Source: Zychaea mexicana
Taxonomy: Eukaryota > Mucoromycota > Mucoromycetes > Mucorales > Lichtheimiaceae
Length of the DNA: 64,000 bases
Reading direction: 5' to 3'
NCBI RefSeq assembly: GCF_025766255.1
Contig: NW_026516822.1
Span: forward strand, 1-64,000
This document shows positions 1 through 13,505 of this stretch, in pieces. The notes under the pieces were generated by a model, which saw nothing but the letters and a program-made list of their open reading frames with translations, had not been told where the DNA came from and searched no databases. Both the position numbers and the translations under genes were made by a program. The stretch's first letter is position 1, and each line of letters starts with the position of its first letter.

Positions 1-530
1 GATCCGTAATGATGACTATGCTCAGAACATAGCTATCTATAAGGACACCGAGTGCAGTGTCGTTTAAATATTTTTCTAATAGCATGTGGAAAAAAGAGTG
101 CGATGCATAGCAATCAGAGATAACATTTAATTTTATTGTTTCAAAACGATTCTTACTTTCGAATATTGGATTCTTTCTCACGCCGTAAACCGCAGCAGCA
201 AGAAAAGGATTTGTGCGCCGGGCAGTAATGGTCACTCCGCCTTTCTTGATTCGTGCCTGATGTTCGTTGTTGGTTCTTCATAGTCCGCAAGCTTCGTATA
301 CATAGGATATCTACTACTAAAAGCCAGGTGCTAGGTTAGATGACCGATAATTGATAATAATTAATGCGATAACGATAAAGAGAAGCTGCCGGCAGCTAAT
401 CTTAAGCGTAGAGTTACAGCGCAGCCAGAAAATAAGATTGAACCATTCCGAGATCTTCGGGTGCGTCAGTCAAAGAGACAGGGAAAATATCCATCCTCCG
501 ACGGACCGTTCGCGTAACGCGTGCTAGGGT
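1..530. other. intergenic, no gene seen
   Basis: The left edge of the window up to the promoter of the formaldehyde dehydrogenase gene is AT-rich with only short reading frames. No coding signal, RNA gene or repeat was recognised. A T-rich run at about 545-558 lies between the TATA-like element and the start codon. Confidence 0.6.
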
Positions 531-538
531 TTATATAC
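531..538 (+). promoter_or_regulatory. TATA-like element of formaldehyde dehydrogenase gene
   Basis: A TTATATAC stretch lies about 70 bp before the ATG at 605 and is followed by a T-rich run, a normal fungal core-promoter layout. Assigned by sequence and position only. Confidence 0.45.
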
Positions 539-604
539 CGAGTCTTTTTTTTTTTTTCACACTTTATTTTTATTCCTTCTACACATTCATACACGACAAC
601 AAAC

Positions 605-2327
<1,723 letters not shown>

Positions 2328-2343
2328 ATCTTAGTACTTGAAT

Positions 2344-2349
2344 AATAAA
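2344..2349 (+). terminator. AATAAA poly(A) signal, formaldehyde dehydrogenase gene
   Basis: A canonical AATAAA hexamer lies 17 bp after the stop codon at 2325-2327. It is the closest candidate polyadenylation signal; positional inference. Confidence 0.4.
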
Positions 2350-2546
2350 AAGAAATTAACAACAATGACAAGAGAAAGTTGACTGTGTTTCTGCTTTTGT
2401 ATCGAGTAGAACTTTAATGTGGCTATGATGTGGAAAAAGCATGATAACGTGTGCACACATGATGTTGTTTAAAGCGAGAGTGATATAACAATATAGATAA
2501 TGATTGCTGATTGTTTGCGATGTTTGGAAGGGACAAAGCGTGAAGG

Positions 2547-2571
2547 GAGAGAGAGAGAGAGAGAGAGAGAG
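2547..2571. repeat. (GA)n microsatellite
   Basis: An uninterrupted GA dinucleotide run lies in the 258-bp convergent gap between the formaldehyde dehydrogenase and the MAP kinase kinase, just beyond the kinase stop codon. Confidence 0.9.
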
Positions 2572-2585
2572 CAGCATTGCTAAGA

Positions 2586-4663
2586 CTAATGCTTGTTCTT
2601 ATTGGCCAAACGTGCGGCACGAGCTTCGTTTGCCCATTTGGCCATGTCCACTTCCACGTCTTGGTATTTTACAATAAATGGATGCTCGAGCAACTGTGCA
2701 TATGTGGGTCGCTTGTCGCCGTCTTTATGCAGACTATTGAAAAAAAAAAGGAAGGAAGGAAGAAAATCAGTCGCGCGATCTCATTTCCGTATGCGCGCTT
2801 GTGCAACAACGTACCAAGCAGTAATGAAGTCTCGTGCATCATCTGAGAAGTGGTCAGGCAATGTCGGTGGCTCTTCATCTACGATCGCCTTGAGCTGCGC
2901 AAACATGTTATCGTACTTGTACGGGTATTTACCACCTGCCATCTCCACTAGTGACAAGCCGAGTGACCAGACATCTGATGACACCGTGTATGTGTTGGCC
3001 GCCTTTATACGTTCTGGCTGTTGCATTGTGCAAAAAAAAAGAAAAGAAGAGGGAGGAGGGGCGTAAGTCAACGGAAGAGGAGAGAGTGGTAACATCGATC
3101 GGATAAAGGGGTCACTTACAGCCATGTAGCTCTGGCACCCAATGTTGGTCTTGGCTAATGATCTATCGAGTTGTCCTGACACGCCAAAGTCACACAATTT
3201 GACCTGTCCTTTGCTGTTGACGAGTACGTTGGTTGGCTTGACATCTAACATTGGTCACAGGAAGAAGGGGCCATTAGTCACATACTGCAACAATCGGATC
3301 GTCGGCATCGATCGAATGAGGTACATGTAATAGATCAATATGACATAGAAAAGAGAGATACCGTACCACGATGAATGATCGAAAGTTCATCCTTGAGGAA
3401 CTTTAACCCCTTGACCATCTAATTGTTCGTGGGTTGGGGGAAGAGCAGGGTGGGTGTAAATAGTGTGTTGATGTGTGTGTGTGTGAGCGAGCGACACTTG
3501 ATGATACACAAGAAGAAAACCTTATCGGGCAACATGCATGAAGAATAAAAAAGTACTTACCGAGGTTGTAATTTTCGCCAAAACATCCTCGGGCACGCCA
3601 TCCCCATACACCTTGTCTAATGACCCCACATCCATGTACTCCATGCAGTAGTAGACGCATGACTCGATGAAGAATGCACCGTAGAATTCGACAATGTAGT
3701 CGCTCGTGCTCTTGTGGAGAATATCCAGTTCCATGAGAATCTGATGTAACTTGGTCTCGTCAAGTTCCAATCGAATTTCCTACATATGGTATATCAGGGG
3801 TTGGAGGAGAATAAAAGGGTTTTAAGGGGGTGAACAAGAAGAACAAACGAGGGAATCCTCGGTCAGACAACCGACATGTACAATATACTGCACGCTTATA
3901 ATAAAGGAAATCCGTGACAAACCTTCATGGCCATAACGACATTGGTCAAGCGATGGTAGACCTATTTCCACGGTGGATAGATGACAGTCAGTGAATCCCC
4001 ATTCTTCCACGTCCAAACTAGCACGTATAGCATACCTTTTGCACCGTGCCGTATTGCCCTTTGCCCAGCTCTTCCAGCAGCTTCAAGTCGTCCATTTTGA
4101 TTGTAAAGCTGCTACCGTTGCTGAAATCCACTCCGTCGGCATGAATAATCGCTTTTCCGGCAAAGTTGAGCTTTCCAGATGGATCGCTATAAAATTATCT
4201 TTGTAAGCCTTTCAGAACAATAAAAGAGCGAAACACAGGAAAAGAACAGAATGGTAACATACACATATTTGGAGAAGTTAGCAAACGGCGTCTGTTCAGG
4301 TTTCGGTGCAAGACCAAGCTGCGCCAAATTCAAACCTGGTTTGTTGTTCAATCGCCCAGGTGGTCGCTTTCCCAACTGTGGCGAATGGTTAGCACCGTTG
4401 CCTGCAATGCCACCGCCTGGGAGTGGTGGTCGAGGAGAGCCAGACATTGGAGGTAAAGCCGGGCGACTCATGGGCGGCAGCACAGAGCGTCGTGGCGTCC
4501 CTGCACCTGGAATGCCTCCCGTGGGATTGATCTGCTGTGGTGTTGGAGCCGACGCTGAATGTTGCTGTGGCGTTGGGCGATGTGGTGGTGGTTGTGGTTG
4601 TAATGAGGGTGTCGAATGTAGCTGTTGCTTTTGAATCAGTGCGTCCCTCTCTTCGAGGGACAT
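2586..4663 (-). CDS. PBS2: Pbs2/Wis1-type MAP kinase kinase
   Basis: Dual-specificity kinase that phosphorylates the Hog1/Sty1 stress MAPK in the osmotic and oxidative stress cascade. Eight exons (plus coordinates): 4263-4663, 4036-4186, 3923-3961, 3561-3779, 3367-3418, 3120-3244, 2815-3017 and 2586-2733, giving 445 residues. The N-terminal ~130 residues are proline- and glutamine-rich. The kinase domain runs from about residue 165 and shows [10 protein letters not shown], the VMAMK lysine, HRDVKPTN, DFGVSG and APERI. The activation loop [18 protein letters not shown] is diagnostic of Pbs2/Wis1 rather than Ste7 or Mkk1; its Ser and Thr are the presumed MAPKKK targets. The start is the first ATG of the 5'-most exon I can support. 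In-frame residues upstream (KLDLDKSLAN) look conserved, so a further 5' exon is possible. Convergent with the gene to its left. Confidence 0.88.
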
Positions 4664-5736
4664 GTTTGCAAGCGATTTGTCGAGATCCAGTTTGACTAAG
4701 TTGTAAATGTGAGGGAAATAAAAGAGAGAAGAAAGAAAGAAAGGAAAAGAGTTAACCGAAGGGCCAAGAAGGTCGTTTGAAAATATTTCTGGTAACTGTG
4801 TGGAAAGAAAGGGCGCTACGTGCGACAGGTCAGCAGCGCTTTGGTACATAAACCAACACACCGCTTTTGGCAATCAAGAGTGGACATAGCCAATCATAAT
4901 GCAAACTCTGGTCCGAGAGAAAACACTCGTCTTTCGTTTCGGGTTTCGAAGAGAAATTCCTGAAAAGTATACTGTCAGTGTGATGCATTGGCGGTCTCTT
5001 TTTCGTTCCCGATTCGCTAGCTACGATGGACACAAACGCATGCTTCCAAAAAGAGGTTTGATACAGTCGTAGACTGTATAAATGATGTGTGATAATATGC
5101 AAGCTCGAATCGGCACTTATTACACGAGACACCGGTGTGTATATGTGTGGATAACCTCGTCGAGTCGTGGGCGTCGCTATATGGAATGTTGTGCCATGTT
5201 GAGACTAGGCGCTGATAGCAAAATAGTTCTCTCTCCACACGCATCTTAACTCAGAATGACATAATATAAACTCATCGTCTATTATAGTGTTGTGTGAAGG
5301 CGTATTGTTGTGATCCAAGAAGTTTACTGTAGAACAGTAAGCATCATGATGCAGCTGCAGCAAAGATATAACAGCAGGTAAAGATCTGACTATGCGTGCT
5401 CCATAAACGGATGTCGACGATGTGTCTACCGTAATACGCGCGACGTTGCTGCTCCTACGGTTATAAATTAGTCCAGTGGTATCTTAAAATGTGTATGCGT
5501 GTGTTGCATACGATCATGCAAGATGCATCAGTCTCAAGACACAACAAGTAACAACACAGCAGGCAAGTCTCCATCGTCAGCAGCAATCATACTAACAACA
5601 TATGAAACCCATTTTAGGCAAAGCGGTGTGGGTCCCCTCTCTCCCTTTCATCCTGCTCCTTGTTTCTGACCTAGTTCGGAACTTACAAACAGTTTCCTCC
5701 CTCTTTTTCTTTTCTTTAAATTAAAAGTATAAGGAA
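4664..5736. other. intergenic between divergent MAPKK and VAMP7 genes
   Basis: About 1.1 kb separating two divergently transcribed genes, so it should hold both promoters. An additional 5' coding exon of the kinase could lie in 4664-4860. No other gene was recognised; reading frames here are short and lack family resemblance. Confidence 0.5.
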
Positions 5737-5934
5737 ATGTCTTTGATCTACGGCGTAGTTGCGCATGGTCCTACCATCTTGACCGAACATACCAACAGCA
5801 CTGGCAATTTTGGAACAGGCAAGATCATTCAACCCGAATTATTCCAGTTTATGTAGAATCCCTTTCTTTGCCCTACATATCCCTCTTAAGTTATCATACA
5901 CACGGACCACAACACCCCATAACACCATTCTTGC

Positions 5935-5965
<31 letters not shown>

Positions 5966-7059
5966 CTCAAGCGATTCTCGAAAAGATACCCCCAAACAAT
6001 TCCAAGCTTACCTATGTCTATGACAGGTAAAAAAAACCATGCCGATAATAAAAAGTACTATTTTTCCTTCTTCCTCGATTGACATTGTGTCGTTAGATAC
6101 CTGTTTCACTACATTTGTGAGGACGGCATTACCTACATGTGCATGGCAGACGACTCATTCGGACGTCGTATTCCGTTTGCCTTCTTACAAGATTTGAAGG
6201 AAAAGTTTTTGAGCACGTATGGCAAGGAGCGGGCACTGCAGTCGCCTGCGTACGGCTTGCAAGAGTTTTCCCGAGTGATGGCGAAGCAAATGGTAAACAA
6301 TAATGCAGTACTTCCCCTATGTATACGCGACAACAATAACAAAAGGGTCCCGTATCATTACGAATCTATTAGGACTACTTTTCATCAAATCCAAGTTCAG
6401 ACAGATTGAAGCAGGTGCATGGAGAGATTGAACAGGTCAAGGATGTCATGGTGCATAATATCGGTAAAGTTCTTTGTCTTTGTAAAAGATAAATTTGGGA
6501 ATGATGTGTGGAAGTTCTTGATGGTGACAAATGGAGCGGGTTAGCCCGGGAACCCAAATCAACTGACTTATTTGCCTAAAAGAGCGTGTTTTGGAACGTG
6601 GTGAACGGATTGAACTGCTTGTCGACAAGACGGATAACTTGAACCAGCAAGCTTTCGCTTTCAAGAAGCGAAGCACACAACTTAAGGCAGGTTTTGGGAA
6701 TCGTGCAATATTTAATGGTGACATATTTCTTCTGGACTAAATAAGCACCCATGTGTTAACAGCGTGCCATGTGGTGGAAAAACACCAAATTGATGGTGAT
6801 GATTGTCATCCTCTGCTTCGTAAGTTCTATGCTAATCGTGGGATATGTTTTAGAGGGGTGGGATTGGGCCGAACAAAGATGAGATAAGCTATGTGCTAAC
6901 TTAATGGCAACCATTTGTGGCATGTATAGCTTATTGCATACTTCATTGCTGCATCAGTGTGCGGTTTTCCTGGTAGGTATTATTTTAACTATCCCCCCCG
7001 GCAAAATCCCCACTAATGCTTTTATCTCCTCAATAGCATTCGGTGCCTGCCGCGGTTAA
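5737..7059 (+). CDS. VAMP7: VAMP7-type longin R-SNARE
   Basis: Longin-domain v-SNARE for fusion at late endosome or vacuole. Eight exons: 5737-5818, 5963-6026, 6097-6292, 6373-6463, 6583-6686, 6763-6819, 6930-6972 and 7037-7059, giving 219 residues, matching animal VAMP7 (~220). The longin domain begins MSLIYGVVAHGPTILTEH and contains YLFHYICEDGITYMCMADD. The SNARE motif starts at QVHGEIEQVKDVMVHNI and has its zero-layer arginine in ERGERIELLVDKTDNL. A membrane anchor follows RAMWWKN, with a short luminal tail. Introns 1 (5819-5962) and 5 (6687-6762) begin with GC rather than GT: donors ACAG|GCAAGA and TTAAG|GCAGGT. No GT donor keeps both frame and family length. The assignment is secure; donor choice is inferred from phase and from the equal-length alignment with animal VAMP7. 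Confidence 0.92.
5935..5961. repeat. (AT)n microsatellite at an intron 3' end
   Basis: The AT dinucleotide run directly abuts the 3' splice site at 5962 in the first VAMP7 intron, replacing the usual pyrimidine tract. Confidence 0.85.
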
Positions 7060-7279
7060 TTTGAAATAGCTTCATTTGCTAGTGTGGTATTAACAAGGAA
7101 CAAAAAAAAAAGATCTAAAATCTGGTGAATGATCTACTTACAAAAGAAGAAATTTAAAACAAAGAAAGGGGTGGGGATGGTGGTTTTATATATATGATCA
7201 GTATGTGTACTTTTTGGTTGCATATTGTGTGTGAAGAGTGACAAGGGGAATGTGAGTGTGTACGTGTGTGTATATGCAA

Positions 7280-8003
7280 TTATGATGATGGAGAAGAGGA
7301 GTTGTTTTCGGATGAAGCGTTTTGTTGTTGTTGCTGCTGTTGCTGGTTCTTCTTTGCTTCTTCAGCCCGTTCCATTTCAATTCTTTCCTTTGCCCGGACA
7401 ACCTTGGATTGGATATAGAATGAGCCACCTTTTGCCGTCTCGTTGACGTTGAACAAATGTTCATAGTTCTATATTAAAACGATTAGTATCCCAGCAACGA
7501 ACCCGCCACCTAAGAGCGATCTAACCTATAATTACAATGGAAAAATATCCATTTCCATAGCAACCAGCTCACTCATACTCTTCACACCGTTTCTAAGCAG
7601 CATACATACCTTCACGATCTTTTCAAGATCGGCTTCTCTGGTGACATTGAGAATCTGGCAAGCCTCTTCCAATGACATGCCAGTCTTGCGAGTCAATGCG
7701 TCAACAGCCCCTTCTTTGGCACCACCTCGAGCTGCAGCACCACCACCTTGTGCGGCGTCTAGTGTTTTAAATGAAAAGAGTTTTGTTTAAGAAACCCTAA
7801 TTTGAAATTTCGAATTTATAACATATACTTACTTGCAGCAGCCTGTTTATATGCTGCAATAAATGCGCGACCAACAACAGTGCCCAAAGACACCACAAGC
7901 TGAGCAATTAATCTAGCAGACTTTTTATGGAATTAAAAACAGAAAGTGTCAAAATAACCATTGAACTTTTAAATAAGCAAAATGATTTCTCATTTTCTAC
8001 CAT
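7280..8003 (-). CDS. PAM16: Mitochondrial import motor subunit Tim16/Pam16
   Basis: J-like protein that binds Pam18 and regulates Hsp70 in the presequence-translocase motor on the matrix side of the inner membrane. Exons: 8001-8003, 7833-7920, 7610-7758 and 7280-7468, giving 142 residues. Family signatures are [19 protein letters not shown] near the N-terminus, [12 protein letters not shown], then [10 protein letters not shown] and [20 protein letters not shown], closely matching human Magmas/PAM16. The C-terminus carries a run of seven glutamines after two split ones and a serine/asparagine tail. Exon 2 has no upstream in-frame ATG before a stop, so the start codon must come from another exon. 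An ATG directly followed by a GTAGAA donor at 8001-8003 supplies it. This gene is convergent with VAMP7 (220 bp apart). Confidence 0.9.
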
Positions 8004-11000
8004 TTCGAGTCGTGAAAAGTTGTGTTTGGAATTGAAGGGCTGTTAATTCGGGAATACCCACACACACAACAAAAGAGCTGACGGAGTAGAGAAAGAAAGA
8101 AAATCGAGTCCCGCAAAGCTTTTTTTATGTTTGCAGTGTACTGCCGTACCTTTACCTGGGTTCTTTTTCTTAATAAAACAATGCATTGATATAATACTAC
8201 GTCTTATTGACGTTCGCTTCTAAACATATAATTACATATCAAAAGCGCTTTTTAGCTATTAGCCTTGCGTTATGACCTGATACCCAGTCAGTTTTCTATG
8301 TGGCTGACTGACGACATATCATCCTTTTGTTTATAACTCTATTCGAGAAGAAGTATTGTACCTTAACAAGTTTCGATAGATATTGGCCTATATGCCCATT
8401 TACATTCTGGAGATGCGGATTTCTGGATGATATCTATATTTAAGTTAATAAGTATATACGCTACAGGGCATCATAGTGTGCATTATGTCGGATAAATGTC
8501 GTAATGTATGTTTGAAATGATGAAATGATTGTTTCTCTCACATCGTCGTGCACGTTGTATGCGGCAGTGATCCTGTTCTCCTAATTGAACATCTTCCTAT
8601 ACACCTTTCGATGCGACCAAACGCGTCGATCGAAAGCATTACATGACGTTTTCTTTGTCGGTATTTCCAAGTGCGGGAGCATTCATCCGCTACAGCTGTT
8701 CTTCGGATGCCGAAACGTCATCAATGCAACCAAATGAATGGAGTTCTCCCGATTATTCAGTGATAACTGCATACTTTGATATGGTTGATCGAAAAGCTTT
8801 GCGAAATAACGTTGCTTTTACGGGTTTCACGTTGATTCGCGCAACGAATTTGACGGGAACCTGCTTCTTGTGAGAAGCAACGAGAGAATGACCAACTGTT
8901 ACTGGTATCGTCACATTATCATATGAGAGCAAAATGTGACCATTAAATCTGAAAGCTCAACTGATAAAAGTCGCTCTTCATCAACAACGGTTGCGTCCTA
9001 TAAGACCTAACATATGTCTACTTTAACTCAAATTAATGTTTTCTAAACTTCGAAGACGATAATCTGCTTGCTGGAAAACCAATAGAGAGATGCTGCATAT
9101 TGTCATCTGGTTACTGCTATAGACAGCTCTTCTCTCCCCCTTCTTACATCTTCACTTCTCTCTTCCTTTCCTTATTTTTTTTTACTCCGTTACCTCTCCT
9201 CACCAAACATCTTAATCTGGGTTGACTTTTTCCACTCTAGAAGGGATTTTTTTTAAGTTAAGCACCCCCTCTTATTATGTATTTTTTCTTCCTCGCGACA
9301 AGAATGCTATAAGCGTATCGTAATTAACCTTCCAATAAATACAAAAAGTTTAGGCTATATATTATAGAACTTAGCAGGAACAAAAGGACGGCAAGAAAAT
9401 AGGCTAAAATTTGTCAATTGACGGGTTTGCGAAAGTACGCATCCAGTCTAATACATATTAATGATGCTGTTAGTAGAAAGAGGAATCTCAAAAGCACACG
9501 AGATAAGTATTCTACTTCAGCACTCCGCTTATCATCGACAGCAGGATACAGTACAGGAAGAATATCGATTAGTAGTGTTGTACCAGTAAGCAATAAAAAG
9601 ATTTTGTAGAAGTTTTCCCTTGATGCTTTGGCAAGTTTATATAGAGCAATACTAAATTTATTGCGTACTTAACAGAGCTGAATCAATCAATAGCATGAAA
9701 ACAATTGGTAATAGAATCCAGTGACTTTTCCAAATCAAGTAAAATATACGCGTCATTATACTGTCTCGTTTTGTTTAGTGTATCTTGTCCGTTTAAAATT
9801 GTTTTTATTATGCAGTAGGTGTTGCTCTGTCGAGTTAAAAAATTTATATTACATTCTAAAAAATCCAGACAGACAGATACATCACATAGGAGAACTTATA
9901 GTCAGCATATAGTAGCTCACTCGCTACTATGCATTTGACTAGTTTAAGATACTTTCACTCTTCCTATATCTATTTTTTTCTTAGTAGCTTGGCTGTAGGT
10001 AAAATGTCTTTAGTTTGCCCCCAGTGCTCAATGTTCAATGTGAACCCCATTCCTTGGCAGCTTTCTTACTAATCAAAATGGAAAGTTGAAACATGGTTTA
10101 GTTTCTTTTGTATCTAATTTCTTGGTAGGTAGGACCTGTGTTACGCAAATCCTGAAGTAGAGAGAACCTGACCAGGCAGCGGCTAATTCTTCGGCGGAGT
10201 AGTGCGCCGGGGGGGCCGAGCGAGAGTATGCTACGTGGTAGATCAATCCGATGTGGGATGGCGGATTCACCAGTTAATGCTGTACACACTGCTATGTACC
10301 ACAATCCCTGTGCTCTGGTTTTTTTTTACCAAGATGAAATACAGATTATATTAGAGATTTTTTTAATATGATAGAGTGCCTTTTATTTTGCTATACAGAC
10401 TGTTCTTTCCTGACACTTCTACTCAACTCTTTTTTTCGAGAAAAAAATAAAAATTTCTATATCCCACGCACATTTGCCTGGCTCATGGCTATTATTACTG
10501 GTGTGTGAAAATGATTATGGCATGACCTCGGCGATACGTTACGTGTTTTTTAATGAAGGAACATCCTTGACGCGAGTACAAACACGGGTACAGCTAATGA
10601 CGAGTCACCCAACCCTATATATCTCCGCCCATTAGCCAGTTGTCATCGTTGTCTTCAGTATGGTTACTATTATCATCACAAAGAATTTGGTACCGTATTT
10701 CTCGACTGCGTGTCACATACATTGTCAAAAGCTGTGGGTATGGAAAAGGAGACGGTTTATGCAAGAGGAGTAAACAGATAAACAATCATAAGACAAAGAA
10801 AAGATTGACTTGTAATATTCGAGCGTGATACAAAGAACATGCGGAGAAAGTTATCTCCATCGTCTGTTCTCCTCGTTTCCCCCTGAATTTCGTCCGTCAT
10901 TTCTTTGTCTACTTTCTGCAGGAGCATGATGGCAAAATAACATTGTCCGGTTAGACGAGAGAAACTCAATAACGCCCGCTCCGTAGGTTTTCCCATGTAA

Positions 11001-11023
11001 TACATTATATTAGCATTTCGCGC
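8004..11023. other. 3.0 kb AT-rich intergenic region
   Basis: The gap lies between the divergent PAM16 and aldehyde dehydrogenase genes. It contains only short frames (for example 8643-8873 and 9418-9609) with no recognisable domain, codon pattern or splice structure. The one unusual block is a GC-rich segment at about 10,130-10,330, listed separately as a possible Pol III unit. No transposase remnant or tRNA was recognised. Confidence 0.55.
10200..10327 (+). ncRNA. possible Pol III-transcribed unit
   Basis: A GC-rich island in otherwise AT-rich DNA has an A-box-like TAGTGCGCCGG (10200-10210, one mismatch to consensus), a B-box match GATCAATCC (10241-10249, fits GWTCRANNC) and a run of nine T at 10319-10327 that could terminate Pol III. 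It does not fold as an obvious tRNA, and I could not match it to SRP, RNase P, RNase MRP or U6 RNA. It could be a SINE or an unrelated GC-rich patch. Low confidence. Confidence 0.2.
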
Positions 11024-11031
11024 TATAAAAG
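11024..11031 (+). promoter_or_regulatory. TATA box of aldehyde dehydrogenase gene
   Basis: A clean TATAAAAG lies 74 bp before the ATG at 11098 and is followed by a pyrimidine-rich leader, as in highly expressed fungal genes. Confidence 0.6.
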
Positions 11032-11097
11032 CACTTCCTTTTACCATCCAGCGAAGTCCTTTACTCTTTAACTCTTTTTCTCTTTTCTGCAGAAATC

Positions 11098-13505
11098 ATG
11101 TCGCTTACCACCGAATACACAACCGCTGACGGCTTCAAGCTCAACCGTAAGTGTCTCTTCTGTTTATTGTAAGCTATCATGGTTTCCATCAGGTCTATTG
11201 ATGTACTGACGCCGAAAAAACTTATACTCATCGTATGTATATACAACAGTCAACACTGGTCTTTTCATCAACAACGAGTTTGTTGCTGGATCTAGCACCA
11301 TCGACACCATCAACCCCTCCACTGGCAAGGTCATTGCATCTGTACAAGCTGGTAGGTTACTTACTCCACTACGACACGCCCGCGCAGTCTTTTGAAATTA
11401 CACGGAAGCTGTCTCTTTTCTGACTGACGCGTGTTTTGATGATAATAGCCGAGTCCAAGGAAGTTAATTTAGCTGTTGAGGCTGCACACAAGGCTTTCTA
11501 TGGTGGTTGGAAAACCAGCTCCCCCAGAGAGCGCTCCCGTCTTATGCACAAGCTTGCTGATCTCGTCGAGCGTGATTCTGATGAGTTGGCTCACATCGAA
11601 ACTTTGGATAACGGCAAACCATTGAATGACTCTAAGACGTTCGATGTTCCCGGCTTGGTTTCCCAATTGTAAGTTGGCAAAAAGAAAATCACAATGCTTT
11701 TGCTTGTGGGTCTTCTTTATTTTACTCTTTTTCATCTCTATCGTTTTGTTTATTATTTATCTCTCGCATTACATCATCAGCATTAACTATGGACTGGGTA
11801 CTCTTTTTTTATTATCGTAATTGAAAAGGCGCTACTTTGCGGGTGTTACCGACAAGGTTCACGGCAAGGTGATTGAGACTCAAGGCAAGCTTTCATACAC
11901 TGTTCACGAGCCTATTGGTGTTTGTGGTGGTATCATCCCATGGTAAAATAGAAGAAAAGAAGGATGCAAGGACTTGGATATTAAGAAAAAAGAAAGGGAA
12001 AAAAGTCTGTCGTACGATGTGCAGTTTGAAAATTAAGCTCCATGATTTATCAGGAACTTCCCTCTTAACATGTTCTCATGGAAGATTGCTCCAGCAATTG
12101 CCACTGCCAACACAGTTGTTATCAAGACATCCGAGCTGACTCCATTGTCAGCTTTGAAGGTTGCTGCCCTCATCAAGGAAGCTGGCTTCCGTAAGTAGTG
12201 CAGCTTAAAAACATTATTATCTTAAGGCTCTACGTATGTTCTCTTATTTGCGGTACTATTGATAATTGACTTTTGAAACTGTAAAACTATCCTACTTTAA
12301 TAGCCCCTGGTGTTCTCAACGTCATTACTGGTTATGGTCACATCGCCGGTGATGCTTTGGCACGCCACGACAAGGTCGGCAAGATCGCTTTCACTGGCTC
12401 CACAGCCATCGGCCGTTTGATCATGAAGGCTGCTGCTGAGACCAACTTGAAGAAGGTTACTTTGGAATTGGGTGGCAAGTCCCCCAATATCATTTTCGAT
12501 GATGTTCAGAACTTGGATGAAGTTGTTTTCTGGTCAAGACTTGGAATTTACATGAACGCTGGACAAGTTTGTGAGTGAAGATATGATCACCAAGTATTCG
12601 TCGATTTCTGAAGTTACTAATACGTACGCTTCAATGATAGGCTGTGCTGGTTCGCGTATCTTTGTTCAAGAAGGCATATATGACCAATTCATTGAAAAGT
12701 TCAAGGCCTTGGCTTCCACTGGCAAGGTCGGTAACCCTTACGAAGCCACTACCTTCCAGGGCCCCCAGATCTCCGAAAAGCAGTTTGAGCGTGTAATGGG
12801 TTACATTGAGGCTGGTAAGCAAGAGGGTGCTACCTGCCTTTTGGGTGGTAACCGTGTGGGCGACTCCGGTTACTTTATCGAGCCCACCATCTTTACTGGT
12901 AAGTTTGAAAAATAGTACATCGCACTCTTTTTACCTATACATAGTGCTTATTCACATATTACAATTACCCACCCTCGATATTACTATCACTATGTAGATG
13001 TCACTCCCAAGATGAAGGTATTTTTTCTTTTTATTGTCGTGATACTAAATGCTAGTAGAGCGTGCATGGCAAGAGTGATTTTAATATATGTATGCAATGA
13101 TAGATCATGCAAGAAGAGATCTTTGGCCCTGTTGTAGCCATCTCCAAGTTCACGGATGTCGATGATGTTATTGAAAAGGCACACGACACCAGCTATGGTC
13201 TTGCTGCTGCCGTTTTCACTTCCAACATTACTCGTGCCGTCACTGTCTCGAACCGCCTGGAGGCTGGTACCGTCTGTAAGTAGACCATCGTTATTGACGG
13301 AAAAAGAAGTGAAATATCTTTTTTTTTTTGAATCTGATAATAATTATTGCAAATCGTTTTAGGGGTCAACTGCTACAACCAAATCTCTGAGAATGCTCCA
13401 TTCGGTGGCTACAAGCAGAGTGGTTTCGGCCGTGAAAACTCTGTCTACGCTCTTGAGAACTATACTCAAGTCAAGGCAATCAAGATCAACATCGGCTTGC
13501 AATAA
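11098..13505 (+). CDS. ALDH: NAD(P)+-dependent aldehyde dehydrogenase (ALDH class 1/2-like)
   Basis: Oxidises aldehydes such as acetaldehyde to carboxylates. Ten exons: 11098-11146, 11250-11351, 11449-11668, 11829-11942, 12054-12190, 12304-12570, 12641-12898, 12998-13017, 13104-13275 and 13363-13505, giving 493 residues, the usual length. Signatures: the PWNFPL cofactor region, GSTAIGR, the catalytic glutamate in [10 protein letters not shown], the catalytic cysteine in GQVCCAGSR, EEIFGPV, and C-terminal [14 protein letters not shown]. The catalytic-cysteine codon is split by the intron at 12571-12640, and exon 8 is a 20-nt microexon encoding the codons around VTPKMK. There is no signal or clear mitochondrial presequence, so it is probably cytosolic. 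The closest yeast relatives are the Ald family; paralogue-level naming is not possible by eye. Confidence 0.95.

Noticed and set aside
11781..11796. Possible 16-nt microexon inside the aldehyde dehydrogenase intron 11669-11828
   Set aside because: It has AG and GT-like flanks but would shift the frame of the RYFAG exon; direct splicing restores LRYFAG as in the family.
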